A DNA stretch of 64,000 bases from Agrobacterium tumefaciens (GCF_009649785.1 NZ_WJOK01000004.1:230009-294008), one strand, 5' to 3'; positions 1-8,702 are shown, counted from the stretch's first letter. The notes: a model not told the origin generated them from the letters alone. Program-made: numbers and translations.

Positions 1-33
1 TCTGCAATTCGTTTTCGGTCCCGTTTCGTCCGT

Positions 34-909
34 TCAGCGTTTCATTCCGGTGGTAGCGATGCCTTCAATCAGCAGCCGCTGGAAGAACAGGAAGAACAGG
101 AAGACCGGTACCAGCGACAGGTTGGACATGGCGAAAAGCGACGTCCAATCCGAGCTGCCGGTGGAATCCACGAAGGATCTGAGGCCGAGCTGCACGGTGT
201 AGGTGTTGATGTCGTTCAGATAGATCAACGGACCGAAGAAATCGTCCCAGGTCCAGATAAAGGAAAAGATCGCGGCCGTTGCCAGAACCGGCAGAGAGAG
301 GGGCAGCATGATCTTCCAGTAGATGCGGAAGGGCGAGCAACCGTCCATCACCGCTGCCTCATCAAGCTCACGCGGAATACCCCGGAAGAACTGCACCATC
401 AGGAAGATGAAGAAGGCGTCGGTTGCCAAATATTTCGGCACGATCAGCGGAAGCGACGTATTCACCCAACCCATTTCCAGAAACAGGATATATTGCGGGA
501 TGAGCACAACGTGATAGGGCAGCATCAAGGTGCCGAGCATCAGCGCGAACCAGAAATTGCGCCCACCGAACCGCAGGCGGGCGAAAGCGAAGGCGGCAAG
601 TGAGCAGCCAACGACGTTGCCGATGGTGGCGAGCACCGAGATGAAGAACGAGTTCCAGAAGAATTGCCCGAAACTGACCTGAAGCCCGGTCCAGCCGCGA
701 ATATAGCCGCCGAAATCAACCGACGAAGGAATGAGCGAGGAGGAACCGAACAGCTCGTCCTGCGGGCGGAACGAACCCGAAATCATCCACAGGATCGGAT
801 AAAGCATCGCAAAGGAGGCAAGGATCAGCGCCGCATGCAGCAAAACCGACATTAGCGGTGAGCGTTGCGGGCCTTGTCCCGGCCGGGGAGCGGTAACAGC
901 GTCAGTCAT
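34..909 (-). CDS. CUT1 ABC transporter permease (MalG type)
   Basis: This is an inner-membrane permease of 291 residues, the usual length for the MalG/UgpE half of a carbohydrate (CUT1) importer. About six hydrophobic segments are visible, the first near residues 20-43. The EAA loop that contacts the ATPase lies at residues 181-207 (ELDEAA...DG...LPLSLP). It is the last complete gene of a minus-strand operon and overlaps the preceding permease by 8 bases, which suggests translational coupling. No ATPase gene follows before the window edge, so the energising subunit is either just outside or supplied in trans. The substrate is not readable from the permease; the divergent catabolic operon at 4215-8660 suggests a sugar or sugar derivative processed by those enzymes. 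Confidence 0.93.
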   Translation of the reverse strand: MTDAVTAPRPGQGPQRSPLMSVLLHAALILASFAMLYPILWMISGSFRPQDELFGSSSLIPSSVDFGGYIRGWTGLQVSFGQFFWNSFFISVLATIGNVVGCSLAAFAFARLRFGGRNFWFALMLGTLMLPYHVVLIPQYILFLEMGWVNTSLPLIVPKYLATDAFFIFLMVQFFRGIPRELDEAAVMDGCSPFRIYWKIMLPLSLPVLATAAIFSFIWTWDDFFGPLIYLNDINTYTVQLGLRSFVDSTGSSDWTSLFAMSNLSLVPVFLFFLFFQRLLIEGIATTGMKR

Positions 910-1855
910 CGTAATGCACCCAGTATTTCGCGCTGAGGAACGAGAAGGCCGTGAACAGCGCGATGATGATCACAAGAATCCAGGCAAGCGCCGAGGCATA
1001 TCCCATGCGGAAGAAACCGAAGGCTTCCTGATAGAGATAGAGCGTGTAGAACAGCGTCGAGTTGATCGGCCCGCCCGTGCCTTCGGAAATGATGAAGGCG
1101 GGCGTGAAGGCCTTGAAGGCATCGATCGTCTGGATCACGGCGTTGAAGAAGATCACCGGCGTCAACAGCGGCAGCGTAATACGGAAGAACTGCCGCATCT
1201 TGCTCGCGCCGTCGATATCGGCGGCCTCGTACATATCCTGCGGGATTTGCCGGAGCCCTGCGAGGAAGATGATCATTGGCGAGCCGAACTGCCAGACGGA
1301 CAGGATCACCAGCGTGTAGAGCGAGTAGTCCGGATTGGAAATCCAGCTCGGCCCCTCATAACCGAAAACCTGCCACAGGACCATGTTGACGAGGCCATCT
1401 GACGCGAAAAGCTGCCGCCAGAGAACAGCGATCGCCACGCTGGAACCGAGCAGCGACGGCAGATAGAAGATCGCCCGGTAAAGCGTGAGCCCCTTTATGC
1501 CGCGATTGAAGGCGAGCGCCACCAGCAGCGCAAAGATCAGCTTCAACGGCACCGAAAGCAGCACATAGGTAAAGGTGACCTGCATGGCGGCGGCGAATTT
1601 AGGGTCGGCAGTGGCGATGCGCACATAATTGGCCGCCCCCACCCAGTCCGGGGATTGAAGCAGGTCATAATTGGTGAAGGACAGATAAAGCGACACCAGC
1701 GCAGGCCCGAGGGTGAGACCGAAGAAACCGATCAGCCACGGCAGGAGAAACAGGTACGCGTGAACGTTGCGGTCCAAAAGCCGCTTCACGCCTGCCCGCT
1801 TCGGGAGAGCCGCGCCACGGCTCTCCTCCACGAGAGTTTCAGATCGAAAGGCCAT
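902..1855 (-). CDS. CUT1 ABC transporter permease (MalF/UgpA type)
   Basis: This membrane permease of 317 residues pairs with the MalG-type gene it overlaps. The first transmembrane segment is near residues 33-60, preceded by a charged cytoplasmic N-terminus. The EAA loop is at residues 209-233 (YEAADIDGASK...LPLLTP). The ATG lies 6 bases after the stop of the binding-protein gene, with a GGAAG-like ribosome site inside the end of that gene, so the three genes are probably one transcript. Its length and topology fit the MalF/UgpA class lacking the long MalF periplasmic loop. Confidence 0.93.
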   Translation of the reverse strand: MAFRSETLVEESRGAALPKRAGVKRLLDRNVHAYLFLLPWLIGFFGLTLGPALVSLYLSFTNYDLLQSPDWVGAANYVRIATADPKFAAAMQVTFTYVLLSVPLKLIFALLVALAFNRGIKGLTLYRAIFYLPSLLGSSVAIAVLWRQLFASDGLVNMVLWQVFGYEGPSWISNPDYSLYTLVILSVWQFGSPMIIFLAGLRQIPQDMYEAADIDGASKMRQFFRITLPLLTPVIFFNAVIQTIDAFKAFTPAFIISEGTGGPINSTLFYTLYLYQEAFGFFRMGYASALAWILVIIIALFTAFSFLSAKYWVHYDD

Positions 1856-1861
1856 CTGCCA

Positions 1862-3151
1862 TCACTTCCGTTTAATGACGGTTTCGGATTCCTTGACGAG
1901 CCGGTCACCACCCTCAGCCGCCGAAATCTTGCCAAAGCCGATCTCTTCCGCTGTACGTTTCAGGACGAAGGCGAATTCGCCTGCACCCGGAGGGGGTGCC
2001 GGCGGCAGATCGCCAACGCCGGGGGTAATCTCGGCAATATATTCCACCATGCTCTTGCTGACGGCATCGAGCTTGGCGGTCAGCGCGTTACGCATCGATT
2101 CCGACGCCGGAACGCCGCGCTCCACACCCAGAACATCGACGCCCTGTGGTTCGGCAACGAGAAAGTTGATGAAACCGACCGCCTGCTCGATGCCGGCACT
2201 GCCATTGGCGACGCTGATGAGCATGGATGGTTTCAGGTAGTGACCGGAAGGACCATCCTTCTTGCTTTTCGGATAGGAGGTAATCGCCAGCTTTGCTTTG
2301 TTGAGTGCCTGATAACCGACAAACTGGTTGGAATGGGCAAATGCCGTTGCCGCCTTGCCCGTCGTCAGCGCGTTGGTTTCAATATTCAACTGGTCGAGCG
2401 CCTGAATATCGGCCGGCACGCATGCACCGCTCTTGCGCAAATCCGCCCACATGGTGAACCATTTGGTCGCGTCGGTCGGATCAAAACCGATACCGCCATC
2501 CTGTGTGTAGAGTGATTTGCCGTTCTGACGCAGCCAGTTCTCGAAGCTCGGCTCGACGCCGCTGGCATCGGCCGTGGCGTAATAGCCGGGCTTGGGCTTG
2601 TTCTTGCTGAGCTTGGCGGCGTTTTCGGCAAACTCTTCCCAGGTCTGCCCGATCGCTGGCGGGGTCGCGCCGGATTTTTCCCAGGCCGCCTTGTCGAAGA
2701 AGACAGCGCTGGAATTCACGCCAAGATTAACCCCGTAAAGCTTGCCGTCGACCCGACCGGAGTCGATGTTCATCTTGCCGAAATCTTCTATCTTCAGGCC
2801 CTTGCCAATATAGTCATCAAGGGGAGCAAGGGCGCCGCGCCGGCCATATTCGAAGATGTAGCGATAATCCATCTGGATCAGATCAGGCGCGTTGCGGCCT
2901 GCCACCTGCGTGGCAAGGCGCGGCCAGTAGTCGCTCCAGCCGGCAAATTCCCCGGCAATATCGAGATCCGGCTTGATTTGCTTATATGCGGCGATCGCCT
3001 TGTTGGTGCGATCCGCACGCTCCTGCGATCCCCACCACAACATACGCAGCCGCGCGGCCTGAGCCTGCGCCGAGCCACCTCCCAATGTTGCGAGTGAAAG
3101 GGCCGCAAGCCCTGCTGAAAGCACACTTCTCCTGTGAAGCATCACGGGCAT
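1862..3151 (-). CDS. CUT1 sugar-binding protein, first gene of the operon
   Basis: This is a periplasmic solute-binding protein of the UgpB/MalE class (family 1), 429 residues. The N-terminus carries an arginine pair (HRRS) before a hydrophobic stretch and a likely cleavage site after AQA at residue 30. The paired arginines hint at Tat export but do not prove it, and no lipobox cysteine is present. The start is set at the ATG at 3151, which sits 6 bases from a strong GGAGG; a TTG two codons upstream is too close to that site. The mature start (RLRMLWWG) resembles the TogB-like protein at 23396-24670, so the two are distant paralogues. The gene is transcribed away from tetR and has a candidate TetR operator in its promoter region. 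Confidence 0.93.
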   Translation of the reverse strand: MPVMLHRRSVLSAGLAALSLATLGGGSAQAQAARLRMLWWGSQERADRTNKAIAAYKQIKPDLDIAGEFAGWSDYWPRLATQVAGRNAPDLIQMDYRYIFEYGRRGALAPLDDYIGKGLKIEDFGKMNIDSGRVDGKLYGVNLGVNSSAVFFDKAAWEKSGATPPAIGQTWEEFAENAAKLSKNKPKPGYYATADASGVEPSFENWLRQNGKSLYTQDGGIGFDPTDATKWFTMWADLRKSGACVPADIQALDQLNIETNALTTGKAATAFAHSNQFVGYQALNKAKLAITSYPKSKKDGPSGHYLKPSMLISVANGSAGIEQAVGFINFLVAEPQGVDVLGVERGVPASESMRNALTAKLDAVSKSMVEYIAEITPGVGDLPPAPPPGAGEFAFVLKRTAEEIGFGKISAAEGGDRLVKESETVIKRK

Positions 3152-3214
3152 TGGCAACTCCTCCCTAATTGACTGCCAAATTAATGATGGGGGTAAACGA
3201 CTATTGCCGTTTTA

Positions 3215-3228
3215 TAACTAATTGGTTA
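3215..3228. promoter_or_regulatory. Candidate TetR operator, site 1
   Basis: The inverted repeat TAACTA-N2-TGGTTA has one mismatch. It lies between the divergent binding-protein gene (ATG at 3151) and tetR (ATG at 3271). A TATAAA-like -10 for the minus-strand operon overlaps its edge at 3211-3216. It nearly duplicates the perfect repeat at 4142-4155. Binding by the neighbouring TetR protein is inferred. Confidence 0.55.
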
Positions 3229-3270
3229 CATGGGAACACCGATCGCCAACATTGTCAAGCGGGTGCTAAG

Positions 3271-3969
3271 ATGGACGAAACGACGAAAAACCAGCTGCCC
3301 GATCCGGCCGTCGAGGAAACGCCTGCCCCCAAGCGCAAACGCGGGGCGGCACAGGTGCGAAACCCGGAGAGAACACGCGCCGCCATTCTTGAAGCCGCCC
3401 GCCGCGAGGTGGCCGCAAAGGGCCTGGCGGGCGCGAGAATCGATGTCGTGGCGCGGCGTGCCGGCACCAACAAGCGGATGATCTACCATTATTTTGGCGA
3501 CAAGGACGCGCTTTATCTCGCCGTTCTGGAGGACGCCTATCGCCACATCCGCCACACCGAACGGCGGCTGGACCTGACCCGCAAGGCGCCTTCGGAAGGC
3601 TTGCGGGAACTTGCGCTTTTCACCTGGCATTATTTTCTGGATCACCCGGAATTTCTGAGCATTCTCGCAACAGAAAACCTCAATAAAGCCCGATATCTCA
3701 GGCAATCCGCTACGATTGCGGCGATGCATTCGAACTTCATTTCCGAGCTTGAGGACGTGCTGCGGCGCGGCCGCGATACTGGCGAATTCCGTGACGGTCT
3801 CGATCCGATCGACGTCTATCTGACGATCGCCTCGCTCGGCGCCTTTTATCTTTCGAACCGATTCACGCTGTCGACGATCTTCCAGCGCGACCTGACCGAC
3901 CCCGCCGAACTTGAACGCTGGGGCCAGCATATCGTCGATACCCTGCTTGCTGCGGTGCGGCCGGTCTGA
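3271..3969 (+). CDS. TetR-family transcriptional regulator
   Basis: This DNA-binding repressor-type protein has 232 residues. A basic, proline-rich N-terminal tail (residues 15-35) precedes the TetR helix-turn-helix at about residues 37-85, where the family pattern (IDVVARRAGTNKRMIYHYF) is clear. The rest is helical, as expected for a ligand-binding C-terminal domain. The ATG at 3271 is chosen because it begins just before this tail; an in-frame start at 3169 would run back through the promoter and operator. The ribosome site is weak. The gene sits between a sugar ABC operon and a four-enzyme operon, each preceded by the same inverted repeat. It is therefore the likely local regulator, with the imported sugar or an intermediate as inducer (inference). 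Confidence 0.9.
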   Translation: MDETTKNQLPDPAVEETPAPKRKRGAAQVRNPERTRAAILEAARREVAAKGLAGARIDVVARRAGTNKRMIYHYFGDKDALYLAVLEDAYRHIRHTERRLDLTRKAPSEGLRELALFTWHYFLDHPEFLSILATENLNKARYLRQSATIAAMHSNFISELEDVLRRGRDTGEFRDGLDPIDVYLTIASLGAFYLSNRFTLSTIFQRDLTDPAELERWGQHIVDTLLAAVRPV

Positions 3970-4111
3970 GCCGTAAAAACCGAATTTCCCTTTAACAACA
4001 GCGACGACGCGCAATTCGCATCCGCGAAGCGCGTCTTTTCCTTTTGCGGCGCGGCACAAACCCGTGATTTCTGCCGCCGCAAGTGCATGTGAATTTCCTG
4101 CCAAAAACACC

Positions 4112-4155
4112 TTGACAGATCGCATCCTTCACGACCACAAATAACCAAATGGTTA
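4112..4155 (+). promoter_or_regulatory. Promoter with candidate TetR operator, site 2
   Basis: A consensus TTGACA at 4112-4117 is followed by a poorly matched -10 near 4137-4143. A perfect inverted repeat, TAACCA-N2-TGGTTA at 4142-4155, sits where a repressor would block the start of transcription. It lies 59 bases upstream of the ATG at 4215 and shares its spacing and right half-site with site 1 at 3215-3228. Confidence 0.6.
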
Positions 4156-4214
4156 CAAATTGCCATGTTTGACGGAAGCGGCTTTCGGGAAAAGGCCGCC
4201 TTGGGAGGAAATTC

Positions 4215-5357
4215 ATGAAACGTATCGGCGTCATCATGCACGGCATCACCGGCCGCATGGGTTACAACCAGCACCTCGTGCGCTCCGTTCTCGCCATTCG
4301 CGATCAGGGCGGCGTGGTTTTGAAGAGCGGCGAAAAGGTCATGCTCGACCCCATTCTGGTCGGCCGAAACGGTGCGAAAATCGAGGAAATCGCTAAAAAG
4401 CACAATGTCGCGCGCTGGACGACCGACATCGACGCCGCCCTTGCGAACCCGGATGACACGCTTTTCTTCGACGCCGGCACGACGCAGATGCGTGGCAGCC
4501 TGCTCGAAAAAGCCATCAAGGCGGGCAAGAACGTCTATTGCGAAAAGCCGATTTCCGACAGCGTGGCAGAGGCGCTGGCAATTGCCAGACTGGCCGAAAG
4601 CGCCGGTATCAAACACGGCGTGGTGCAGGACAAGCTGTTCCTGCCCGGCCTTCGCAAGCTGGCGATGCTGCGTGACAGCGGCTTTTTCGGCAAGATCCTC
4701 TCGGTGCGCGGCGAGTTCGGCTATTGGGTTTTCGAAGGCGATTGGCAGCCGGCGCAGCGTCCTTCGTGGAATTACCGCCTGAAGGACGGCGGCGGTATCA
4801 TCCTCGATATGCTGTGCCACTGGCGTTATGTGCTCGATAATCTATTCGGACCGGTGAAATCCGTAAGTTGCCTCGGCGCCACCCATATCCCCGAGCGTTT
4901 CGATGAACAGGGCCACGCCTATGCGGCGGATGCCGACGATGCCGCCTACGCCACCTTCGAGTTGGAAGGCGGCGCCATCGCCCATATCAACTCTTCCTGG
5001 GCGGTGCGTGTGCGCCGCGACGATCTCGTCACGTTTCAGGTTGATGGCACGCATGGTTCGGCCGTAGCGGGTCTCACCAAATGCTGGACCCAGCACCGCA
5101 CCAATACGCCGAAACCGGTGTGGAACCCTGACCAGCCCCAGACCATCGACTTCTACAAGACCTGGCAGGAAGTGCCTGACAACGTCACTTATGACAACGG
5201 TTTCAAGGCGCAGTGGGAAATGTTCGTGCGTCACCTCGTCGACAACGACCCATGGCCCTATGGGCTGATGGAGGGCGTGAAGGGCGTGCAATTGGCCGAA
5301 CTGGGGCTGAGATCATGGAAGGAACGCCGCTGGCTCGACGTTCCCGCACTTTCCTGA
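4215..5357 (+). CDS. Gfo/Idh/MocA-family oxidoreductase
   Basis: This is a predicted NAD(P)-dependent sugar or cyclitol dehydrogenase of 380 residues. The Rossmann glycine motif is at residues 10-16 (GITGRMG), the family EKP motif at 110-112, and an Asp-x3-His pair at D198/H202 matches the usual catalytic region. A strong GGGAGGA ribosome site precedes the ATG. It is the first gene of a plus-strand operon with a DUF993 protein, a TIM-barrel isomerase and a second Gfo/Idh enzyme, under a promoter with a TetR-type inverted repeat. The family oxidises hydroxyls of sugars, inositols or glycosides. The substrate cannot be read here, but its place suggests the first oxidation of the imported compound. 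Confidence 0.9.
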   Translation: MKRIGVIMHGITGRMGYNQHLVRSVLAIRDQGGVVLKSGEKVMLDPILVGRNGAKIEEIAKKHNVARWTTDIDAALANPDDTLFFDAGTTQMRGSLLEKAIKAGKNVYCEKPISDSVAEALAIARLAESAGIKHGVVQDKLFLPGLRKLAMLRDSGFFGKILSVRGEFGYWVFEGDWQPAQRPSWNYRLKDGGGIILDMLCHWRYVLDNLFGPVKSVSCLGATHIPERFDEQGHAYAADADDAAYATFELEGGAIAHINSSWAVRVRRDDLVTFQVDGTHGSAVAGLTKCWTQHRTNTPKPVWNPDQPQTIDFYKTWQEVPDNVTYDNGFKAQWEMFVRHLVDNDPWPYGLMEGVKGVQLAELGLRSWKERRWLDVPALS

Positions 5358-5367
5358 GGAGGCGACA

Positions 5368-6531
5368 GTGAGCGAACTCAAGCTTCCAAAGGACGACCGC
5401 AGCATCGAGGTCTACAGGCTATCAGGCGCGCCGGTCGCCATCGAGAAACGAAGTGCGGCGGATTTCAATCGAGTCGCCTTCGCTGCCGCCCATGTGGTGG
5501 CCGATCCCCTCGCCGACAACGATCCATGGTTGACGCCCGCCATCGACTGGGACGCTACCCTGCGCTTCCGTCACCGCCTTTGGGACCTCGGCCTGGGTGT
5601 TGCGGAGGCCATGGATACGGCCCAGCGCGGCATGGGACTGGCGTGGCCGCAGGCGCAGGAACTGATCTCCCGTTCGCTGAAGGAAGCGGCCACCCGCAAG
5701 GATGCGCTGATCGCCTGCGGCGTCGGCACGGATCATCTTGACGGCGGCGGATATGACCTGAAGCAGATTATCGACTCCTACCTGGAACAGCTTGATTTTG
5801 TTCAGGGAGAAGGCGGTCGCGTGATCCTGATGGCAAGCCGGGCGCTCACCGCTGCCGCCCGCTCCCCGGACGATTATCTCGAGGCCTATGCCAGGGTTCT
5901 TTCCCGTGCCGAGAACAAGGTGGTTATCCACTGGCTGGGAGAAATGTTCGATCCTGCGCTTGAGGGCTACTGGGGTGCCCGCGACCATATGGCGGCGATG
6001 GACACCTGCCTTGCCATGATCGAGGAGAATGCAGACAAGATCGACGGCATCAAGATTTCGCTTCTATCCAAGGAAAAGGAAATCGTCATGCGCCGCCGCC
6101 TGCCCGCTGGTGTTCGCATGTATACCGGCGACGACTTCAATTATGCCGAACTGATCGCCGGTGACGAAAAAGGTCATTCGGACGCGTTGCTCGGCATTTT
6201 CGATGCCATTGCTCCGGCGGCATCCAAGGCGCTCGCCAGCCTGAAGCGCGGTGCGGATAATGAATTCTTCGACATTCTGGAGCCAACGGTGGCTCTTTCG
6301 CGCCATATCTTCAAGGCGCCGACCCGCTTTTACAAAACCGGCGTGGTGTTTCTCGCCTATCTCAACGGCTTGCAGGACCATTTCACCATGGTTGGCGGGC
6401 AGGAAAGCGCCCGCTCCACGCGGCATTTCGCCGAGCTTTTCCGGCTGGCGGACAAGGCCAATGTGCTTGCCGAACCGGATGTGGCGACGCATCGCATGAA
6501 GCAGTTTCTGGCTGTCAGAGGCATTGGTTAA
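5368..6531 (+). CDS. DUF993 family protein, aldolase (DapA-like) fold
   Basis: This protein of 387 residues matches the DUF993 family, which is related to the dihydrodipicolinate synthase class of lyases/aldolases but has no established reaction that I know of. The start is GTG at 5368, preceded by a strong GAGGAGG; no nearby ATG fits. It lies 10 bases after the oxidoreductase stop and is clearly co-transcribed. In a catabolic operon with two dehydrogenases and an isomerase-like barrel, a retro-aldol or dehydration step on a keto sugar intermediate would fit (inference). No signal peptide or membrane segment is present, so it should be cytoplasmic. Confidence 0.85.
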   Translation: MSELKLPKDDRSIEVYRLSGAPVAIEKRSAADFNRVAFAAAHVVADPLADNDPWLTPAIDWDATLRFRHRLWDLGLGVAEAMDTAQRGMGLAWPQAQELISRSLKEAATRKDALIACGVGTDHLDGGGYDLKQIIDSYLEQLDFVQGEGGRVILMASRALTAAARSPDDYLEAYARVLSRAENKVVIHWLGEMFDPALEGYWGARDHMAAMDTCLAMIEENADKIDGIKISLLSKEKEIVMRRRLPAGVRMYTGDDFNYAELIAGDEKGHSDALLGIFDAIAPAASKALASLKRGADNEFFDILEPTVALSRHIFKAPTRFYKTGVVFLAYLNGLQDHFTMVGGQESARSTRHFAELFRLADKANVLAEPDVATHRMKQFLAVRGIG

Positions 6532-6582
6532 GCGCGAGAGCGAAGGTGGCTGGAGGCCTTCGCAAAAGGGAGGAGTACCGTT

Positions 6583-7404
6583 ATGGGCGTTGAGGGCCTT
6601 TCAATAAATTTTGCTACCGTGCGGCAGGGACGTTCCTTCGGGGCAATCGTGGATGCATGCCTTGCGCATGGCATCACCACCATCTCTCCTTGGCGCGAGC
6701 AGGTTCACGCTGCAGGCCTTGCTGAAGCAGCACGCATTGTCGAGCAGAACGGCCTTCGTCTCAGCGGCCATTGCCGGGGCGGCTTTTTCCCCGCCCCCGA
6801 TGCAGAAGGCCGCAGCCGCGCCATTGAGGACAATAAACGCGCCGTGGACGAAGCCGCCGCCATGAAGGCAGATTGCCTAGTGCTTGTCGTGGGCGGCCTG
6901 CCCGCCGGTTCTCGAGACTTGAAAGGTGCACGGCAGATGGTGGAGGACGGCATGGCCGAACTTCTTCCCTATGCGAGGGCAGCCGGCGTGCCGCTCGCCA
7001 TTGAACCGTTGCACCCCTTTTATGCCGCCGACCGCGCCTGCTTCAACACTTTGAAACAGTCGCTCGACCTCTGCGACCGGCTAGGTGCCGGAACCGGTGT
7101 GGCCATCGACGTCTATCACGTCTGGTGGGACCCGGAGCTGGAGGAACAGGTGGCGCGCGCCGGGCGAAACGGGCAGATACTGGCACACCATATCTGCGAC
7201 TGGCTGGTGCCGACCACCGATCCGCTCAACGATCGCGGCATGATGGGCGATGGCGTGATTGACCTGAAGGCATTTCGCGCCATGATCGAGGCCGCCGGCT
7301 TTTCCGGTCCGCAGGAAGTCGAGATTTTTTCGCATCGTTGGCAGGCACGCCCGGTGGACGAGGTTCTGTCCACCGTCGTCGAGCGTTTTAAAACCGTTTG
7401 TTGA
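6583..7404 (+). CDS. Sugar phosphate isomerase/epimerase-type TIM barrel
   Basis: This 273-residue protein belongs to the xylose isomerase-like/AP endonuclease 2 superfamily (IolE, tagatose epimerase and relatives). Typical metal-site pieces are visible: the Glu of the AIEPLHP stretch, the Asp-His of AIDVYHVWWDP, a His near HHICDW and the Glu of VEIFS towards the C-terminus. A GGGAGGAG site precedes the ATG. Members act as isomerases, epimerases or dehydratases, and some cleave C-glycosides together with Gfo/Idh partners, which makes this operon comparable in logic. The specific reaction is not readable. Confidence 0.87.
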   Translation: MGVEGLSINFATVRQGRSFGAIVDACLAHGITTISPWREQVHAAGLAEAARIVEQNGLRLSGHCRGGFFPAPDAEGRSRAIEDNKRAVDEAAAMKADCLVLVVGGLPAGSRDLKGARQMVEDGMAELLPYARAAGVPLAIEPLHPFYAADRACFNTLKQSLDLCDRLGAGTGVAIDVYHVWWDPELEEQVARAGRNGQILAHHICDWLVPTTDPLNDRGMMGDGVIDLKAFRAMIEAAGFSGPQEVEIFSHRWQARPVDEVLSTVVERFKTVC

Positions 7405-7424
7405 TTGGGTTCGGGAGTAAGGAA

Positions 7425-8660
7425 ATGCCTGAAAGGGTGAAACGCAAACGTTATGCACTGGTCGGCACCGGCAATCGTGGCACCACCATGTGGGGGCGCG
7501 AACTTCTGGCCGGGTGGAGCGACTATGTCGAACTGGTCGGCATTTGCGACCTGAACCTGATGCGCGCAGAACGGGCCCGCGCCATGATGGGGTCGGCGGC
7601 TCCGCTTTATGACGACTTCGACCGGATGATGGCCGAGCAACGCCCGGAACTGGTAATCGTCTGCACGCCCGACGATACTCATGACGACATCATTATCCGC
7701 GCGCTCGAGGGCGGTGCCGATGTCATCAGCGAAAAACCCATGACCACCACCCCGGAAAAGATTGACCGCATCCGCGCGGCGGAGGCCAAAAGCGGCCGCC
7801 GTGTCGACGTTTCCTTCAATTATCGCTTTTCACCGACGGCGGCGCGCATCAAGGAGCTGATCGACGACGGCGCGATCGGCACCGTTACCTCGGTAGATTT
7901 CCACTGGTATCTCGATAACCAGCACGGTGCGGATTATTTCCGCCGGTGGCACGCTTTCACCGAACATTCAGGCAGCCTGTTCGTCCACAAGGCGACGCAC
8001 CACTTCGATCTTCTGAACTGGTATCTCGATTCCGACCCGGTGGAAGTGAAGGGCTTTGGGCAATTGCTGCATTATGGTAAGAACGGACCGTTCCGGGGAA
8101 CGCGCTGTCGTACCTGTCCGCACAAGGGCGAATGCGACTATTTCATGGATCTCGGGGCCGACCCGTTCCTGGACGCGCTTTACGAGGACCCGTCGACTTT
8201 GGATGGCTATATGCGTGACGCCTGCGTCTTTCGCGAGGAGATCGACATTCCTGACACGATGAGTGCCTCGATTCGCTATGCGAACGGCGTGCAGGTCTCC
8301 TATTCGCTCAATACCTATATGCCGATCGAGGGACACCACATCGCGTTTAACGGCCATAAAGGACGCATCGAGATGCGCCAATATGAAAAGCAGCCGTGGA
8401 CTGAGCCCCCCGCCGACGAAATCCTGCTGGTGAAAAGTTTCGGTGGCGGTGTCGAGCGTATCTGGGTGCCGCATGAGCCGGGCGGCCATTATGGCGGCGA
8501 CAATCGCATGCGCGACATGATCTTCAAGCCCGGTTCGAACGACCGGCTGCGGCAGCGGGCGGGTTCGCGCGCCGGCGCCATATCCGTGCTCTGCGGCGTA
8601 GCCGCATTGAAAAGCGCCCGCGAGGGTGGTGCAGCGGCGGTGAAATCCCTGCCCATCTAG
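7425..8660 (+). CDS. Gfo/Idh/MocA-family oxidoreductase with a cysteine cluster
   Basis: This second NAD(P)-dependent oxidoreductase of the operon has 411 residues. The glycine motif is near residues 14-19 and EKP at 103-105. The ATG at 7425 is preferred because AAGG and GGAG lie just upstream; a TTG at 7398 would overlap the previous gene and extend past the fold. An unusual cysteine group, C228-x2-C231-x5-C237 followed by C267, sits in the C-terminal domain and looks like a metal-binding knuckle. It has low similarity to the first oxidoreductase, so it probably handles a different intermediate. A stem-loop at 8669-8702 follows the stop. Confidence 0.9.
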   Translation: MPERVKRKRYALVGTGNRGTTMWGRELLAGWSDYVELVGICDLNLMRAERARAMMGSAAPLYDDFDRMMAEQRPELVIVCTPDDTHDDIIIRALEGGADVISEKPMTTTPEKIDRIRAAEAKSGRRVDVSFNYRFSPTAARIKELIDDGAIGTVTSVDFHWYLDNQHGADYFRRWHAFTEHSGSLFVHKATHHFDLLNWYLDSDPVEVKGFGQLLHYGKNGPFRGTRCRTCPHKGECDYFMDLGADPFLDALYEDPSTLDGYMRDACVFREEIDIPDTMSASIRYANGVQVSYSLNTYMPIEGHHIAFNGHKGRIEMRQYEKQPWTEPPADEILLVKSFGGGVERIWVPHEPGGHYGGDNRMRDMIFKPGSNDRLRQRAGSRAGAISVLCGVAALKSAREGGAAAVKSLPI

Positions 8661-8668
8661 ATATTTTC

Positions 8669-8702
8669 GGCCTGCGGTGCTTTCAACGTCGGTCCGCAGG
8701 CC
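8669..8702 (+). terminator. Stem-loop after the four-enzyme operon
   Basis: A perfect 9-bp inverted repeat (GGCCTGCGG, 16-base loop, CCGCAGGCC) begins 8 bases after the oxidoreductase stop. No clear T-run follows, so it may be a weak terminator or an mRNA-end stabiliser. Confidence 0.5.

Noticed and set aside
3226..4125. Minus-strand frame over the TetR gene
   Set aside because: It would run through the TetR coding region and operators; the TetR helix-turn-helix on the plus strand is unambiguous.
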